The notes beneath the pieces were generated by a model, which worked only from the letters and a program-made list of their open reading frames with translations, made no database searches and was not told where the DNA came from. Shown here piece after piece: positions 47,927 to 57,273 of a stretch of DNA of 64,000 nucleotides. Source of the DNA: Patescibacteria group bacterium (lineage in GTDB: Bacteria > Patescibacteriota > Patescibacteriia > Patescibacteriales > UBA12465); assembly GCA_022710685.1 (NCBI GenBank), contig JAKLGM010000001.1:62001-126000 (forward strand). Reading direction: 5' to 3'. Positions within the stretch are counted from its first letter, which is position 1; each line of letters opens with the position of its first letter. The position numbers were made by a program, and so were the translations under genes.

Positions 47927-50152
47927 ATGAATTTGATCATCGTCGAGTCGCCGACCAAGGCAAAGACTATTAGCAAATTTTTAGGGACCGGCTTCAAAGT
48001 CGAGTCTTCTTTCGGCCATGTCCGTGACTTGCCGGTGAGCAAGATGGGGGTTGATATCGAACATGATTTTCACCCGGAATATATTATTCCTCTCAAGGCC
48101 AAGAAGAATTTAACTAACCTGAAAAAACTGGCTGAGAAAGCGGCTGAGGTTATTCTGGCTTCGGATGAAGACCGCGAAGGAGAAGCTATTGCCTGGCACT
48201 TGAGCGAAGCTTTGAAATTGGATGCTAAGAAGGCCAAGAGAATCGTCTTCCATGAAATTACCAAATCCGCCATCAATGAGGCCATGGCTCATCCCCGAAT
48301 CATTGACCAGAAGCTAGTTGACGCGCAACAGGCTCGCCGTATCTTGGACCGTTTGGTCGGTTATGAGCTTTCGCCTTTCCTTTGGAAGAAGGTGGCGCGC
48401 GGTTTGTCAGCTGGCCGGGTCCAGAGCGTAGCCGTCCGGTTAATAGTGGAAAGAGAACGGGAGATCCAAGCCTTCAAAAGCGAGGAGTATTGGAGTATTA
48501 TTGGTGATTTCTCTAAAATCAAAGACAAAACTATCAAGTTTAGCGCTGAATTGAATAAGATTGACGGCAAGACTATGGGCAAGATGTTTATCAAGGATCA
48601 GGCCCAGGCCGATGGCATTATTGCGGAGTTAAAAGGCGCTGATTACCAGGTGTCTAAAGTGGAGCACAAGGAGACCAAGAAGAATCCGCCTAATCCTTTT
48701 ACCACTTCTACTTTGCAGCAGACTGCTAATCGTTTTTTGGGTTATAGTGCTAAGCAGACCATGATGGTGGCGCAGAAGTTATATGAACAAGGCTATATCA
48801 CTTACATGCGTACCGATTCCTTGAATCTTTCCACTAAATTTATCGGCGAAGCTAATGATTATTTGGCTAAAGAGCTGGGCAAGGAATATGCCATCGCTGG
48901 CGGCCGGGTTTTTAAGACTAAAAGCAAGAACGCGCAAGAAGCTCACGAAGCTATCCGTCCCACCGAAGTCTCTAACCATCCTGACAGTTTGCAAGCGAAG
49001 TTAGAGCCAAATCAATATAAATTATATCGTCTCATCTGGCAGCGTTCCTTGGCAACCCAAATGCCGCCGGCCTTATTCGCGGTTTCTACCGTTGATATTA
49101 CGGCTTTGAATACGCCCTATGCCTTCCGCGCTTCAGGACAAGTATTGCGCTTTGATGGTTATCTCAAAATATATCCGGAATCAGCTAAAGACCAGGACTT
49201 GCCCAGCCTAGAGAAGGATGAGAAATTAAAATTAGAAAAGCTAGCCGGTGACCAGCATTTTACCGCTCCGCCAGCCCGCTATTCCGATGCCGGTTTAGTC
49301 AAAGAGTTGGAAAAATATGGCATTGGCCGTCCTTCCACCTATGCCCCGACTATTTCTACTATCATTGAGCGAAACTACGTTTATCGCGATGACAAGAAGC
49401 GCCTTGGCCCGACTGATATTGCCTTCGTGGTGATTGACCTTCTGGTCAAACATTTCCCGCACATCGTAGATTTCAAGTTCACTGCTGAGATGGAGAATAA
49501 TTTAGATGAGGTGGCTGTCGGCCAGAAAGAGTGGGTCCCAGTTATTAGGGATTTTTACGTCCCTTTTCATGAAAATTTAGAAATAAAATACGAAGAAGTC
49601 AGTAAAGATAATATTATGCCTGAAGAAAAATCATCCGAGGTGTGCGACAAGTGCGGTTCGCCTATGATCATCAAGACTGGCCGCTATGGCAAGTTCTTGG
49701 CTTGCAGCAACTATCCGACCTGCAAGAATATCAAGTCCACCGGCGCTCCGCGCCCAGGCTTCCAGACTTCGCCTGAAGCCGAGGCTGAGATGAAAGAGCT
49801 CCAGGAAAAGCATAAGGGGCAAGTGTGCGACAAGTGCGGTTCGCCTATGGCAGTCAAGACCGGAAAATTTGGACCTTTTCTAGCTTGTACCGGCTATCCA
49901 AAATGTAAGAATATCAAGAATATCAGCGATGGTGATTTGCCTAAGATAGTTTGTCCGCTTTGCGGCAAGGGTGAGATAGTGAAAAAGTTTAGCCGCCGTG
50001 GCGTTTTCTATGCTTGCTCTGCTTATCCGGATTGTAAAAATGCTTACTGGGACAAACCGACCGGAGAGAAATGTCCGGATTGCGGGGCCCTCATGATTGA
50101 AGGTAAAAAAGGAGTGAAGTGCAGCAACAAGGAGTGTGGTTTTGAAGCTTAG
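47927..50152 (+). CDS. topA: DNA topoisomerase I
   Basis: A 741-residue type IA topoisomerase that relaxes negative supercoils. Toprim domain (IVESPTKAKTISKFL, ASDEDREGEAIAWHL), core with YITYMRTDSLNLS (catalytic Tyr in TYMRTDS) and HEAIRPT, then four C-terminal zinc ribbons (CDKCGSPMIIKTGRYG, CDKCGSPMAVKTGKFG, CPLCGKGEIVKK, CPDCGALMIEG), each Cys4. The first two ribbons share a 27-nt identical stretch at DNA level. Own consensus promoter and terminator. Confidence 0.97.
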   Translation: MNLIIVESPTKAKTISKFLGTGFKVESSFGHVRDLPVSKMGVDIEHDFHPEYIIPLKAKKNLTNLKKLAEKAAEVILASDEDREGEAIAWHLSEALKLDAKKAKRIVFHEITKSAINEAMAHPRIIDQKLVDAQQARRILDRLVGYELSPFLWKKVARGLSAGRVQSVAVRLIVEREREIQAFKSEEYWSIIGDFSKIKDKTIKFSAELNKIDGKTMGKMFIKDQAQADGIIAELKGADYQVSKVEHKETKKNPPNPFTTSTLQQTANRFLGYSAKQTMMVAQKLYEQGYITYMRTDSLNLSTKFIGEANDYLAKELGKEYAIAGGRVFKTKSKNAQEAHEAIRPTEVSNHPDSLQAKLEPNQYKLYRLIWQRSLATQMPPALFAVSTVDITALNTPYAFRASGQVLRFDGYLKIYPESAKDQDLPSLEKDEKLKLEKLAGDQHFTAPPARYSDAGLVKELEKYGIGRPSTYAPTISTIIERNYVYRDDKKRLGPTDIAFVVIDLLVKHFPHIVDFKFTAEMENNLDEVAVGQKEWVPVIRDFYVPFHENLEIKYEEVSKDNIMPEEKSSEVCDKCGSPMIIKTGRYGKFLACSNYPTCKNIKSTGAPRPGFQTSPEAEAEMKELQEKHKGQVCDKCGSPMAVKTGKFGPFLACTGYPKCKNIKNISDGDLPKIVCPLCGKGEIVKKFSRRGVFYACSAYPDCKNAYWDKPTGEKCPDCGALMIEGKKGVKCSNKECGFEA

Positions 50153-50163
50153 TTAGAAGATAC

Positions 50164-50196
50164 AAAAAAGACGCTTGTTCGCAAGCGTCTTTTTAT
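50164..50196 (+). terminator. topA terminator
   Basis: Stem AAAAAAGACGCTTG/CAAGCGTCTTTTT with a GTTC-type loop. It also lies next to the stop of the convergent gene at 50206. Confidence 0.9.
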
Positions 50197-50205
50197 TTAT
50201 GAATT

Positions 50206-50580
50206 TTATTTCTTGCTGCTTTTCCTGGTAGCCTTGATTTCGTTGCGGTCTTGCATAAAGTCAAAGATTCTTTTCAACACTTCACCGATAATCATCAGGT
50301 AGGAGCCAGTGTTATTTAACTTGTCTTTAATGGTTTTAAAGAGGTCATTAGCCTTGTCGCCTAAGTCGCCGACGAAGCGGGAGGTGTTTTCAATCTTGTC
50401 GCGGATGTAGCGGGTGAGGTCGCCGATTTTTTCTACCGTGGTCTCAATTTCTTTCATGACGCGGAAGATGCTTCTCAAGCTGGCGATGAGATAATAGAGA
50501 GACCAGCAGATGAAAACAGTAAAACCGGCGATAGAAAGGGCGAGGACTAAGTTAAGGATGTCGCGGCTAGTATTGAACAT
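50206..50580 (-). CDS. single-pass membrane coiled-coil protein, unknown
   Basis: 124 residues: one N-terminal membrane segment (~10-32), then a long amphipathic helix with heptads (FRVMKEIETTVEKIGDLTRYIRDKIENTS), resembling DUF948/YtxH-like stress proteins in shape only. C-terminus basic (ATRKSSKK). It is the last gene of the leftward valS-pheS-pheT run, 21 nt after pheT. Confidence 0.6.
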   Translation of the reverse strand: MFNTSRDILNLVLALSIAGFTVFICWSLYYLIASLRSIFRVMKEIETTVEKIGDLTRYIRDKIENTSRFVGDLGDKANDLFKTIKDKLNNTGSYLMIIGEVLKRIFDFMQDRNEIKATRKSSKK

Positions 50581-50601
50581 ATGTTTTTTTGTTGGGGCTA
50601 G

Positions 50602-53067
50602 TTAGAAGTTTCTAATCTGAGCCTCAAATTTAGCTTCTAAATTTTTGATCAAATCTTTTTGAATAGCGTCAATCTCTTCCGTCGTCAAAGTTTTTTCTTC
50701 TGATTGGTAGACAACGTGAAAGGCCAGATTCTTCTTGCCGGCGCCTAGTTTGTCACCGCTATAGACATCGAATAATTCTACGCTGGCAATCAATTGGTGG
50801 AAGCCTTTAATGGCGTCCTTAATATCATTATACAATATTTTTTCATCAACGACAAAGGCTAGGTCGCGGACGATGGGCGGATATTTCGGCACCGGCTGAT
50901 AGGTTTTGTAGCCATAGTTAAGGGAAAGATTCAATAATTCTTTGAAGCTTAATTCAGCCAGCACGACATTCTTTTTCAGGCTGTTGTTTTTTTTACCCTC
51001 TTCGCTTAATTGGGAAATAGTGCCGATGTTTTTCCCTAGGACGCTGATAGTTGCTTTCAAATTTTTGTCAGCATAGCCGACAATGGTATCGGTCGGGGCG
51101 AAGACAGTCTCGGTCTGCGGGCTGATTAAGCCGTGGACTAAGCTTTGGATGATAGATTTAGCCTGAGTAAATATTTCTTTGTCGTCGCTGGCCAGTACTA
51201 TTCCTAGTTGTTTTTCTTGGTAGGGCAGCCTTTCGTCGTTGCCTGAGTTATCTTTTTTAATATTGCCAAAAACATTAAAGAAGACGCCGCCGATTTCAAA
51301 TAATCCGATAGTATCATACTTATGTTGGTTGGTCTTGACGTTGTTGATTAAGCCTAAGACCAGGTTTTGCCGCAGCAAGGTATGCTGTTTGGAAATCGGG
51401 TTAACTAACTTTATGTAATTGGTAAAGTCCAAGTTAAGCTTCTTTAATTCTTCCTCATTAGTAAAGGAATAGTTATAGGTTTCGCTTAAATGATTCTCTT
51501 TGGCTAAAATTGTTTGGATTTTGTGCTCTAAGATCCGGTCTTCGTTGGTCTCGGGTGCTTCCATGGCGACTTGGGGCAATTGTGCCGGTAAATTGTTATA
51601 GCCGTAGAGGCGCAACACTTCTTCCACCAAGTCTTCTTTGATAGCGATATCTTTGGTGGCGCGCCAGCTTGGCACTTTGACTAAGAGAATTTCCCCGCCA
51701 TCATGGTTTTTACCTTTAACGGTCAGGCCGAAGCCTAGGCTAGAAAGGATTTTTTTGGCTTGGTCGGCGGCGATTTCAGCCCCGGCTATCTTGTTTAACC
51801 AACTTAAATCCAGCTCAATTTCTGGAGCTTGGGGCGGAGTCGGGAAGATGTCGGTTAATTGGCTGGCAATTACTATCTTTTTGTTGTCTTTTTGGATGAG
51901 TTTGACGGCTAGCTTCAGAGCTGATTCGGTTAGATAGGGATCTAGGGCTTTTTCAAAGCGCATCGAGGCGTCAGTGCGGAGGTTTAATTTGGTTGAGCCT
52001 TTTCTGATAGTAGCGGCGTCAAAGTTGGCGGATTCGATGATGATGCTTTTGGTTTCGTTAGAAATGGCGGAATTATTACCGCCCATAATGCCGGCGATAG
52101 CGATCGGTTGGTTGCCGTCGGTTATTAGCAGCTGGCCATCCTCCAATTTACGTTCCTTCTCATCTAGGGTCGTGATGCCTTCGTTTTTCTTGGCGCTTCT
52201 AACTACAATTTTCTCAACCTTGGCGGCGTCAAAAGCATGAAGCGGCTGGCCCAACTCCAGCATGACGTAGTTGGTAATATCAACGATGTTGTTGATTGGC
52301 TTTAAGCCGACAGCCACCAATCTTTCTTGCAGCCATTCGGGTGATTCCTTGACTTGGATATTATCAATTCGGATTGCAGTATAGCGCGGGCAGAGCTTGC
52401 TGTCCTCTATCTTTATGTCTAATGGCTGTAACTCATTTTTGTCTTTGCTTTTTTTCTTACCGCCGCTTTCCAGTTTTACGTCTTGCAAATCAATTTCTTT
52501 TACCTTAGCTTCAAAGATTGCTCCTATTTCTCGAGCAATGCCATAATGGCCCCAGAGATCAGGCCGGTTTGACAATGACTTGTTGTCAACTTCAATAATG
52601 ATATCATTTAGCTTCAAATAGGAGGCGAAGCTTTGGCCGACTTTGGCTTTTTCTAAAATCATAATGCCGGAATGGTCATGGCCCAAACCTAACTCGTCTT
52701 CAGCGCAGAGCATGCCCTGGGATTTTTCTCCTCTAACTTCAGCTTCTTTGATTTCTAGGCCGTTAGGGAGGATGGCTCCAATTTGAGCTAATGGCACTAA
52801 TTGATCCGGAGCAATATTGGGAGCGCCGCAAACTATAGTCAACTCATCTTTTCCGGTAGTAACTTGGGCGATTTGCAAGCGGTCAGCGTTAGGATGCTTT
52901 TTAATAGATAGTATTTTGGCAACGATAACTTTGTCGAAGCGTTCAGCTTGGTTTTCAGTCTTCTCTACTTCAACGGTGTGGAGGGTCAGCCGCTTGGCTA
53001 GTTCCGCCGGAGTGGCGCTTTTGGGGAGAGACACATGGTCTTTTAACCAATTAAGTGATAATAGCAT
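50602..53067 (-). CDS. pheT: phenylalanyl-tRNA synthetase beta chain
   Basis: An 821-residue PheT: MLLSLNWLKDHVSL opening, tRNA-binding OB fold (ILSIKKHPNADRLQIAQV, GAPNIAPDQLVPLA), B3/B4 editing domain (ITNYVMLELGQPLHAFDAAKV), B5 helix-turn-helix, catalytic-like fold (YNYSFTNEEELKKLNL) and C-terminal ferredoxin-like anticodon domain (PVPKYPPIVRDLAFVVDE). The frame continues 25 codons upstream, but the ATG at 53067 gives the normal N-terminus, 19 nt after pheS. Confidence 0.97.
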   Translation of the reverse strand: MLLSLNWLKDHVSLPKSATPAELAKRLTLHTVEVEKTENQAERFDKVIVAKILSIKKHPNADRLQIAQVTTGKDELTIVCGAPNIAPDQLVPLAQIGAILPNGLEIKEAEVRGEKSQGMLCAEDELGLGHDHSGIMILEKAKVGQSFASYLKLNDIIIEVDNKSLSNRPDLWGHYGIAREIGAIFEAKVKEIDLQDVKLESGGKKKSKDKNELQPLDIKIEDSKLCPRYTAIRIDNIQVKESPEWLQERLVAVGLKPINNIVDITNYVMLELGQPLHAFDAAKVEKIVVRSAKKNEGITTLDEKERKLEDGQLLITDGNQPIAIAGIMGGNNSAISNETKSIIIESANFDAATIRKGSTKLNLRTDASMRFEKALDPYLTESALKLAVKLIQKDNKKIVIASQLTDIFPTPPQAPEIELDLSWLNKIAGAEIAADQAKKILSSLGFGLTVKGKNHDGGEILLVKVPSWRATKDIAIKEDLVEEVLRLYGYNNLPAQLPQVAMEAPETNEDRILEHKIQTILAKENHLSETYNYSFTNEEELKKLNLDFTNYIKLVNPISKQHTLLRQNLVLGLINNVKTNQHKYDTIGLFEIGGVFFNVFGNIKKDNSGNDERLPYQEKQLGIVLASDDKEIFTQAKSIIQSLVHGLISPQTETVFAPTDTIVGYADKNLKATISVLGKNIGTISQLSEEGKKNNSLKKNVVLAELSFKELLNLSLNYGYKTYQPVPKYPPIVRDLAFVVDEKILYNDIKDAIKGFHQLIASVELFDVYSGDKLGAGKKNLAFHVVYQSEEKTLTTEEIDAIQKDLIKNLEAKFEAQIRNF

Positions 53068-53086
53068 ATGTGATTTATTTATTATT

Positions 53087-54115
53087 TTAGAATTGTTCCA
53101 GAAAACGCAGATCGCCGCCATTGAATAAGCGGATGTCGTCAATGCCGTATTTTAACATCACTAAACGGTTCAAGCCGAAACCAAAAGCAAAGCCGGTATA
53201 TTTTTTCGGATCGACGCCGCCAGCGCGCAAGACGTCAGGGTGGATCAAGCCGCAGCCCACTATTTCTAGCCAGCCGCTATGTTTACAGACGCGGCAGCCT
53301 TTACCGTGGCAGAGAAAGCAGGTATATTCGCCGTTAGATCCGGGTTCAACGAAAGGATAGAATTTGGGGCGCATTCGGAGTTCGGTTTTCGGTCCGTAGA
53401 GCTTTTTGCCTACTAACTCTAAAACTCCTTTCATGTCAGCGAAAGTGATATTTTCTCCAACCATCAAGCCCTCCATTTGGTAGAAGGTGTGTTCGTGGCG
53501 AACATCAGTCGCTTCGCTGCGGAAGACGCGACCGACCGATATTCCTCTCAGCGGCGCGCCGTATTTTTCCAAGGCGCGGACTTGGACCGGGGAGGTTTGG
53601 GTACGCATCACTAAGTCATATTCTCCGGCCGGGTTTTTCTTGTCGACATAAAAGGTATCTTGCATGTCTCGAGCCGGGTGATTTTTGGAAACGTTTAAGG
53701 CCTCAAAATTATAGTAATCGCTTTCCAGTTCCGGGCCATCGAGCAGGATAAAGCCGAGGGAGGTGAAGAGGTCTTCTAGCTCTTTTTGAATCAGGGTGAT
53801 GGGGTGGATGTGGCCGGCTGCTAGATTTTTCCCCGGCAGGGTGACGTCGGTAAAGGCGTTTTTGTTCCGTCCCATTTCAAATTTTTGTTTGACTTCTTCA
53901 TAGCGCTTCATTATTTCATTCTTGGTTTCGTTGGCTATCTGGCCGACCTCTTTCTTGGCGTCAGCGCTCAAGTCTTTGATTTCTTTCATTAACTCACCCA
54001 AGCGTCCCTTGCGGCTCAGATACTGGTTTTCTATCTCTAGGAGCAGTTCGCTGCTCTTAACTTGGTTGAGCTGTTCTAAGATTTCATCTTTTAGTTTTTG
54101 CAGTTTATTTTTCAT
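53087..54115 (-). CDS. pheS: phenylalanyl-tRNA synthetase alpha chain
   Basis: A 342-residue class II synthetase chain: N-terminal coiled coil, HPITLIQKELEDLFTSLGF, motif 2 GRVFRSEATDVRHEHTFYQMEG, motif 3 GFAFGFGLNRLVMLKYGIDDIR. A zinc-ribbon-like insert CFLCHGKGCRVC precedes the last part, seen in several bacterial PheS. It forms the (alpha-beta)2 enzyme with PheT. Next to a small membrane protein gene upstream. Confidence 0.97.
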   Translation of the reverse strand: MKNKLQKLKDEILEQLNQVKSSELLLEIENQYLSRKGRLGELMKEIKDLSADAKKEVGQIANETKNEIMKRYEEVKQKFEMGRNKNAFTDVTLPGKNLAAGHIHPITLIQKELEDLFTSLGFILLDGPELESDYYNFEALNVSKNHPARDMQDTFYVDKKNPAGEYDLVMRTQTSPVQVRALEKYGAPLRGISVGRVFRSEATDVRHEHTFYQMEGLMVGENITFADMKGVLELVGKKLYGPKTELRMRPKFYPFVEPGSNGEYTCFLCHGKGCRVCKHSGWLEIVGCGLIHPDVLRAGGVDPKKYTGFAFGFGLNRLVMLKYGIDDIRLFNGGDLRFLEQF

Positions 54116-54126
54116 AAATATGTTTG

Positions 54127-54504
54127 TTATTTTTGTTTGGAGCTGATGAGAAGGAATTCCAGGACGGAGAGGATCAGAATTAGGAGGATCAGGTTAAACC
54201 AGGAGAAAAGTTTTTGGGAAAGGAGGAAAAGGATGGCTACCAGCAGGAAGGAGAATAAGAATGATTGGCGGAAAGCAGTCTTGACGGCTCGGACGGCTAG
54301 CTCTTTTTTCATCAGCTTAAAACGGACGAAGAAGCCACCGATAGCCGTTGTGCCGGCTAAAGCTAGAAAGAGGGAAACATAAAAAATAGTAAAGCCCAAA
54401 GTGTTGGTGTTTTCTGGGTTGATAAGGTTGATAATGAAGACAAATAGTCCCCAAAGGAAGGCGGTAGTCGCCACCATGAAGACCAGATAATTCTTGAGGG
54501 TCAT
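54127..54504 (-). CDS. small polytopic membrane protein, unknown
   Basis: 125 residues with four hydrophobic segments (~5-27, ~38-60, ~82-98, ~101-118) and a basic loop (RFKLMKKELAVRAVKTAFRQ). Not recognised. It lies between valS (30 nt upstream) and pheS (11 nt downstream), so it is cotranscribed with two synthetases. Confidence 0.65.
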   Translation of the reverse strand: MTLKNYLVFMVATTAFLWGLFVFIINLINPENTNTLGFTIFYVSLFLALAGTTAIGGFFVRFKLMKKELAVRAVKTAFRQSFLFSFLLVAILFLLSQKLFSWFNLILLILILSVLEFLLISSKQK

Positions 54505-54534
54505 AGGCTTATATTATAGCTTTTTTAACAGGAA

Positions 54535-57159
54535 TTATAAACCGGCTAATTTATCCAATTCTAGGCGGTAATTAGCTAGTTTTTGTTGTTCTTGAGCGAC
54601 AATGGTTGCTGGAGCTTTGGCGACGAATTCTTGGTTGCTGAGCTTTCCTTCTAAGGCAGCGATGACTTTTTTGAGATTGGCAATCTCTTTGGCAATGCGT
54701 TCTTTTTCTTTTTCCTCGTCTTTAGCTCCCAGTAGATAGATCTCATTTTCATTTAAGGGGATGAAAATAGCTTCAGCTATCTTTTCGCCTTGAGCGCTGA
54801 TGGTTATTTCACCTATTCCGGTTTTCAGGCCGGCGATTAAAGCTTGATGATCTTGGAGAAATTTTTCTTGTTGCGGGGCATAGATTATCGCTTGGATTTT
54901 TTGGGCCGGTTCTACTTTGTTTTCAGCCCGAGCGTTTCTGATGGCGCTGACTACTTCTTGGATGAGGGTCAGATCAGCTTGCGGGAAGCGTGATTGATAG
55001 GGGGAGAGATAGATTGTCGGCCAGGTTTCCACTAAGAGCAGCTTGCCGGTGTTTAAACTCTGCCAGATAACTTCAGTTACGAAAGGAATAAAGGGGTGCC
55101 AGAGTTTTAATATTGTTTTTAATACGAAAGCTAAAATCTCTTCTTTGTTCTTTTCGATTTTGGCAATTTCTAGATACCAATCAGCCAGTTGGTTCCAGGT
55201 AAAGTCATTGAGAGCTTCAACTGCGGCGGAGAATTCATAATTAGCCAAGCTAACGTCAACTTGTTTGATGGTTTCATCTAATTTTTTCAAGATCCAATCA
55301 TCGGCGACAGTCTTAGCTTCCGGCCAAGACAATGTTGGGACGGTGAAATACTTTTCTTCGCTGGTAGTGATGATGTAGCGGGAAATATTCCAGAGTTTGT
55401 TGATGAAGTTACGGTTGCTTTCAATTTTGTCTTCACTCAGGCGCAGGTCATTGCCCGGAGTGGTGCCGTAGAGCAGGCTCAGGCGGACAGCGTCAGTGCC
55501 GAATTGTGGGATAACATCAAGCGGATCAATGCCATTGCCTTTAGATTTAGACATCTTTTTGCCGTTTTTATCCAGCACCATGCCGTGCAGATAGACATCG
55601 AAAAAAGGGATTTCGTCTAAAGCAAAAAGCGACATCATGATCATGCGGGAAACCCAGAGCGTCAGAATTTCATAACCGGTTTCTAACACTTGGGTTGGGT
55701 GGTATTTGGCTAAATCATTGATTTTTTGGCCATTTACAAAATTTTCCGGCCAGCCCAGAGTGGAAAAAGTCCACATGGCAGAAGAGAACCAGGTGTCTAA
55801 AGTGTCTGGGTCTTGAGTCCAGCCAGCTTCAGTTGGGGCGGTTTCGCCCACATAAATTTCTTTGTCTTTGTACCAGACCGGAATGCGATGGCCGAACCAG
55901 ATTTGGCGGGAGATGCACCAGTCGTGCAAGTTTTCCATCCAGTCCAAATATTTTTTGGTAAAGCGTTGGGGATAGAATTTAATATTATTTTTTTCCGCTT
56001 GTTCCATGGCGGCCGCTTTCAAAGACTTGTTGCCCAAGCGTTCTAATGGCTTGTCAACTGCCACGAACCATTGCTTAGAGGGCAGCGGTTCAATCGCGGT
56101 GTTGCAGCGGTAGCAAACTGAAAGGTTGTTTTGGATTTCTTCTTCTTTTTCTAAGAGACCGGCGGCTTCAAGTTCGGCGACGATTTGGGCACGCGCTTCC
56201 AGAACCGGCAGGCCGTCAAACTTAGTACCGGTATTGTAGATCAAACCGTCTTCGTTGATTATTTTTTTGATGGCTAATTGATTTTTTTCGGCCATTTGCC
56301 AATCAACCATGGAGTGAGCCGGGGTAACGCCGAGAGCGCCAGTGCCAAATTCCATTTCAACATTATGATCGGCAATTATCTTTATTTTCAATTCAGCGCC
56401 ACAAAAATTAGCGGAAAATTCTTGGCCGATATATTGCTTATATCTTTCATCTTTGGGATTAACAGCCACAGCTGTATCGCCCAGCTTGGTTTCAGGCCGG
56501 GTGGTAGCGATAGTCAAAGGGAAATTTTTGTCGTATTTAAAAGTGTAGACCTTGGCGGCTTGTTCTTTGTAATCAACTTCGTCGTCGGCTAAAGTTGTCT
56601 TGCAGCGCGGGCACCAGTTGACGATTCTCTCTCCTTGATAGATGGCCCCGGCCTGGTGCATGTCGACAAACATTTTAGCCACAGCTTTCTGGCGAGTTTC
56701 GTCTAAGGTAAAGGCAGTGCGAGACCAATCTAAAGATGACCCCAGCTTGCGGACTTGGTGTAAGATGGTGGCCTGGGTGGTTTTTAGAAACTCCCAGACT
56801 TTTTCTAAGAATTTCTCCCGGCCTAAATCATGCCGGCTCTTCTTTTCTTCCTGCCAGAGCTTCTTTTCCACTACGTTCTGAGTGGCAATGGCGGCGTGGT
56901 CAGTGCCCGGAACCCAGAGAGTCCGATATTGCTTGAGGCGATGGTAGCGGACAAGGGCGTCTTCAAGGGCGATGGTAGAAGCATGGCCCAAATGCAATTT
57001 GTCAGTGATATTGGGTGGGGGCAGGACGATAGTATAGCTCTTGGCATCAGCCGGCAGCTCTAAATTATCCGGGTTAAAGTAGCCGGACTTATCCCAAAGC
57101 TCATAAATGGCGTCTTCGTGGTCGCTGGGAGAATAGGTTTTTTCAAGCTCTTTTATCAT
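54535..57159 (-). CDS. valS: valyl-tRNA synthetase
   Basis: An 874-residue class Ia synthetase: PPPNITDKLHLGHAST (HIGH), editing domain with ATTRPETKLGDTAVAV, zinc-like NWCPRCKTTLADDEV, KKMSKSKGNGIDP (KMSKS), anticodon helices, and a C-terminal coiled-coil arm (EEKEKERIAKEIANLKKVIAALEGKL). A TTGACG-N17-TAGGAT promoter and an AAGGA ribosome site precede it. It heads the leftward run with pheS-pheT. Confidence 0.97.
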   Translation of the reverse strand: MIKELEKTYSPSDHEDAIYELWDKSGYFNPDNLELPADAKSYTIVLPPPNITDKLHLGHASTIALEDALVRYHRLKQYRTLWVPGTDHAAIATQNVVEKKLWQEEKKSRHDLGREKFLEKVWEFLKTTQATILHQVRKLGSSLDWSRTAFTLDETRQKAVAKMFVDMHQAGAIYQGERIVNWCPRCKTTLADDEVDYKEQAAKVYTFKYDKNFPLTIATTRPETKLGDTAVAVNPKDERYKQYIGQEFSANFCGAELKIKIIADHNVEMEFGTGALGVTPAHSMVDWQMAEKNQLAIKKIINEDGLIYNTGTKFDGLPVLEARAQIVAELEAAGLLEKEEEIQNNLSVCYRCNTAIEPLPSKQWFVAVDKPLERLGNKSLKAAAMEQAEKNNIKFYPQRFTKKYLDWMENLHDWCISRQIWFGHRIPVWYKDKEIYVGETAPTEAGWTQDPDTLDTWFSSAMWTFSTLGWPENFVNGQKINDLAKYHPTQVLETGYEILTLWVSRMIMMSLFALDEIPFFDVYLHGMVLDKNGKKMSKSKGNGIDPLDVIPQFGTDAVRLSLLYGTTPGNDLRLSEDKIESNRNFINKLWNISRYIITTSEEKYFTVPTLSWPEAKTVADDWILKKLDETIKQVDVSLANYEFSAAVEALNDFTWNQLADWYLEIAKIEKNKEEILAFVLKTILKLWHPFIPFVTEVIWQSLNTGKLLLVETWPTIYLSPYQSRFPQADLTLIQEVVSAIRNARAENKVEPAQKIQAIIYAPQQEKFLQDHQALIAGLKTGIGEITISAQGEKIAEAIFIPLNENEIYLLGAKDEEKEKERIAKEIANLKKVIAALEGKLSNQEFVAKAPATIVAQEQQKLANYRLELDKLAGL

Positions 57160-57273
57160 ATTTTCCTTAGGTTTTTAGTGATTATTTACTTATTTATCCT
57201 ATCAGAAACAAACCTTGACGTCAACCGAAAATCACGATATATTAAATAGTTATTCTAATAAAAATAAAGGAAA

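Noticed and set aside
50602-53142. pheT starting at 53142
   Set aside because: Would overlap the pheS end; the family N-terminus MLLSLNWL begins at 53067.
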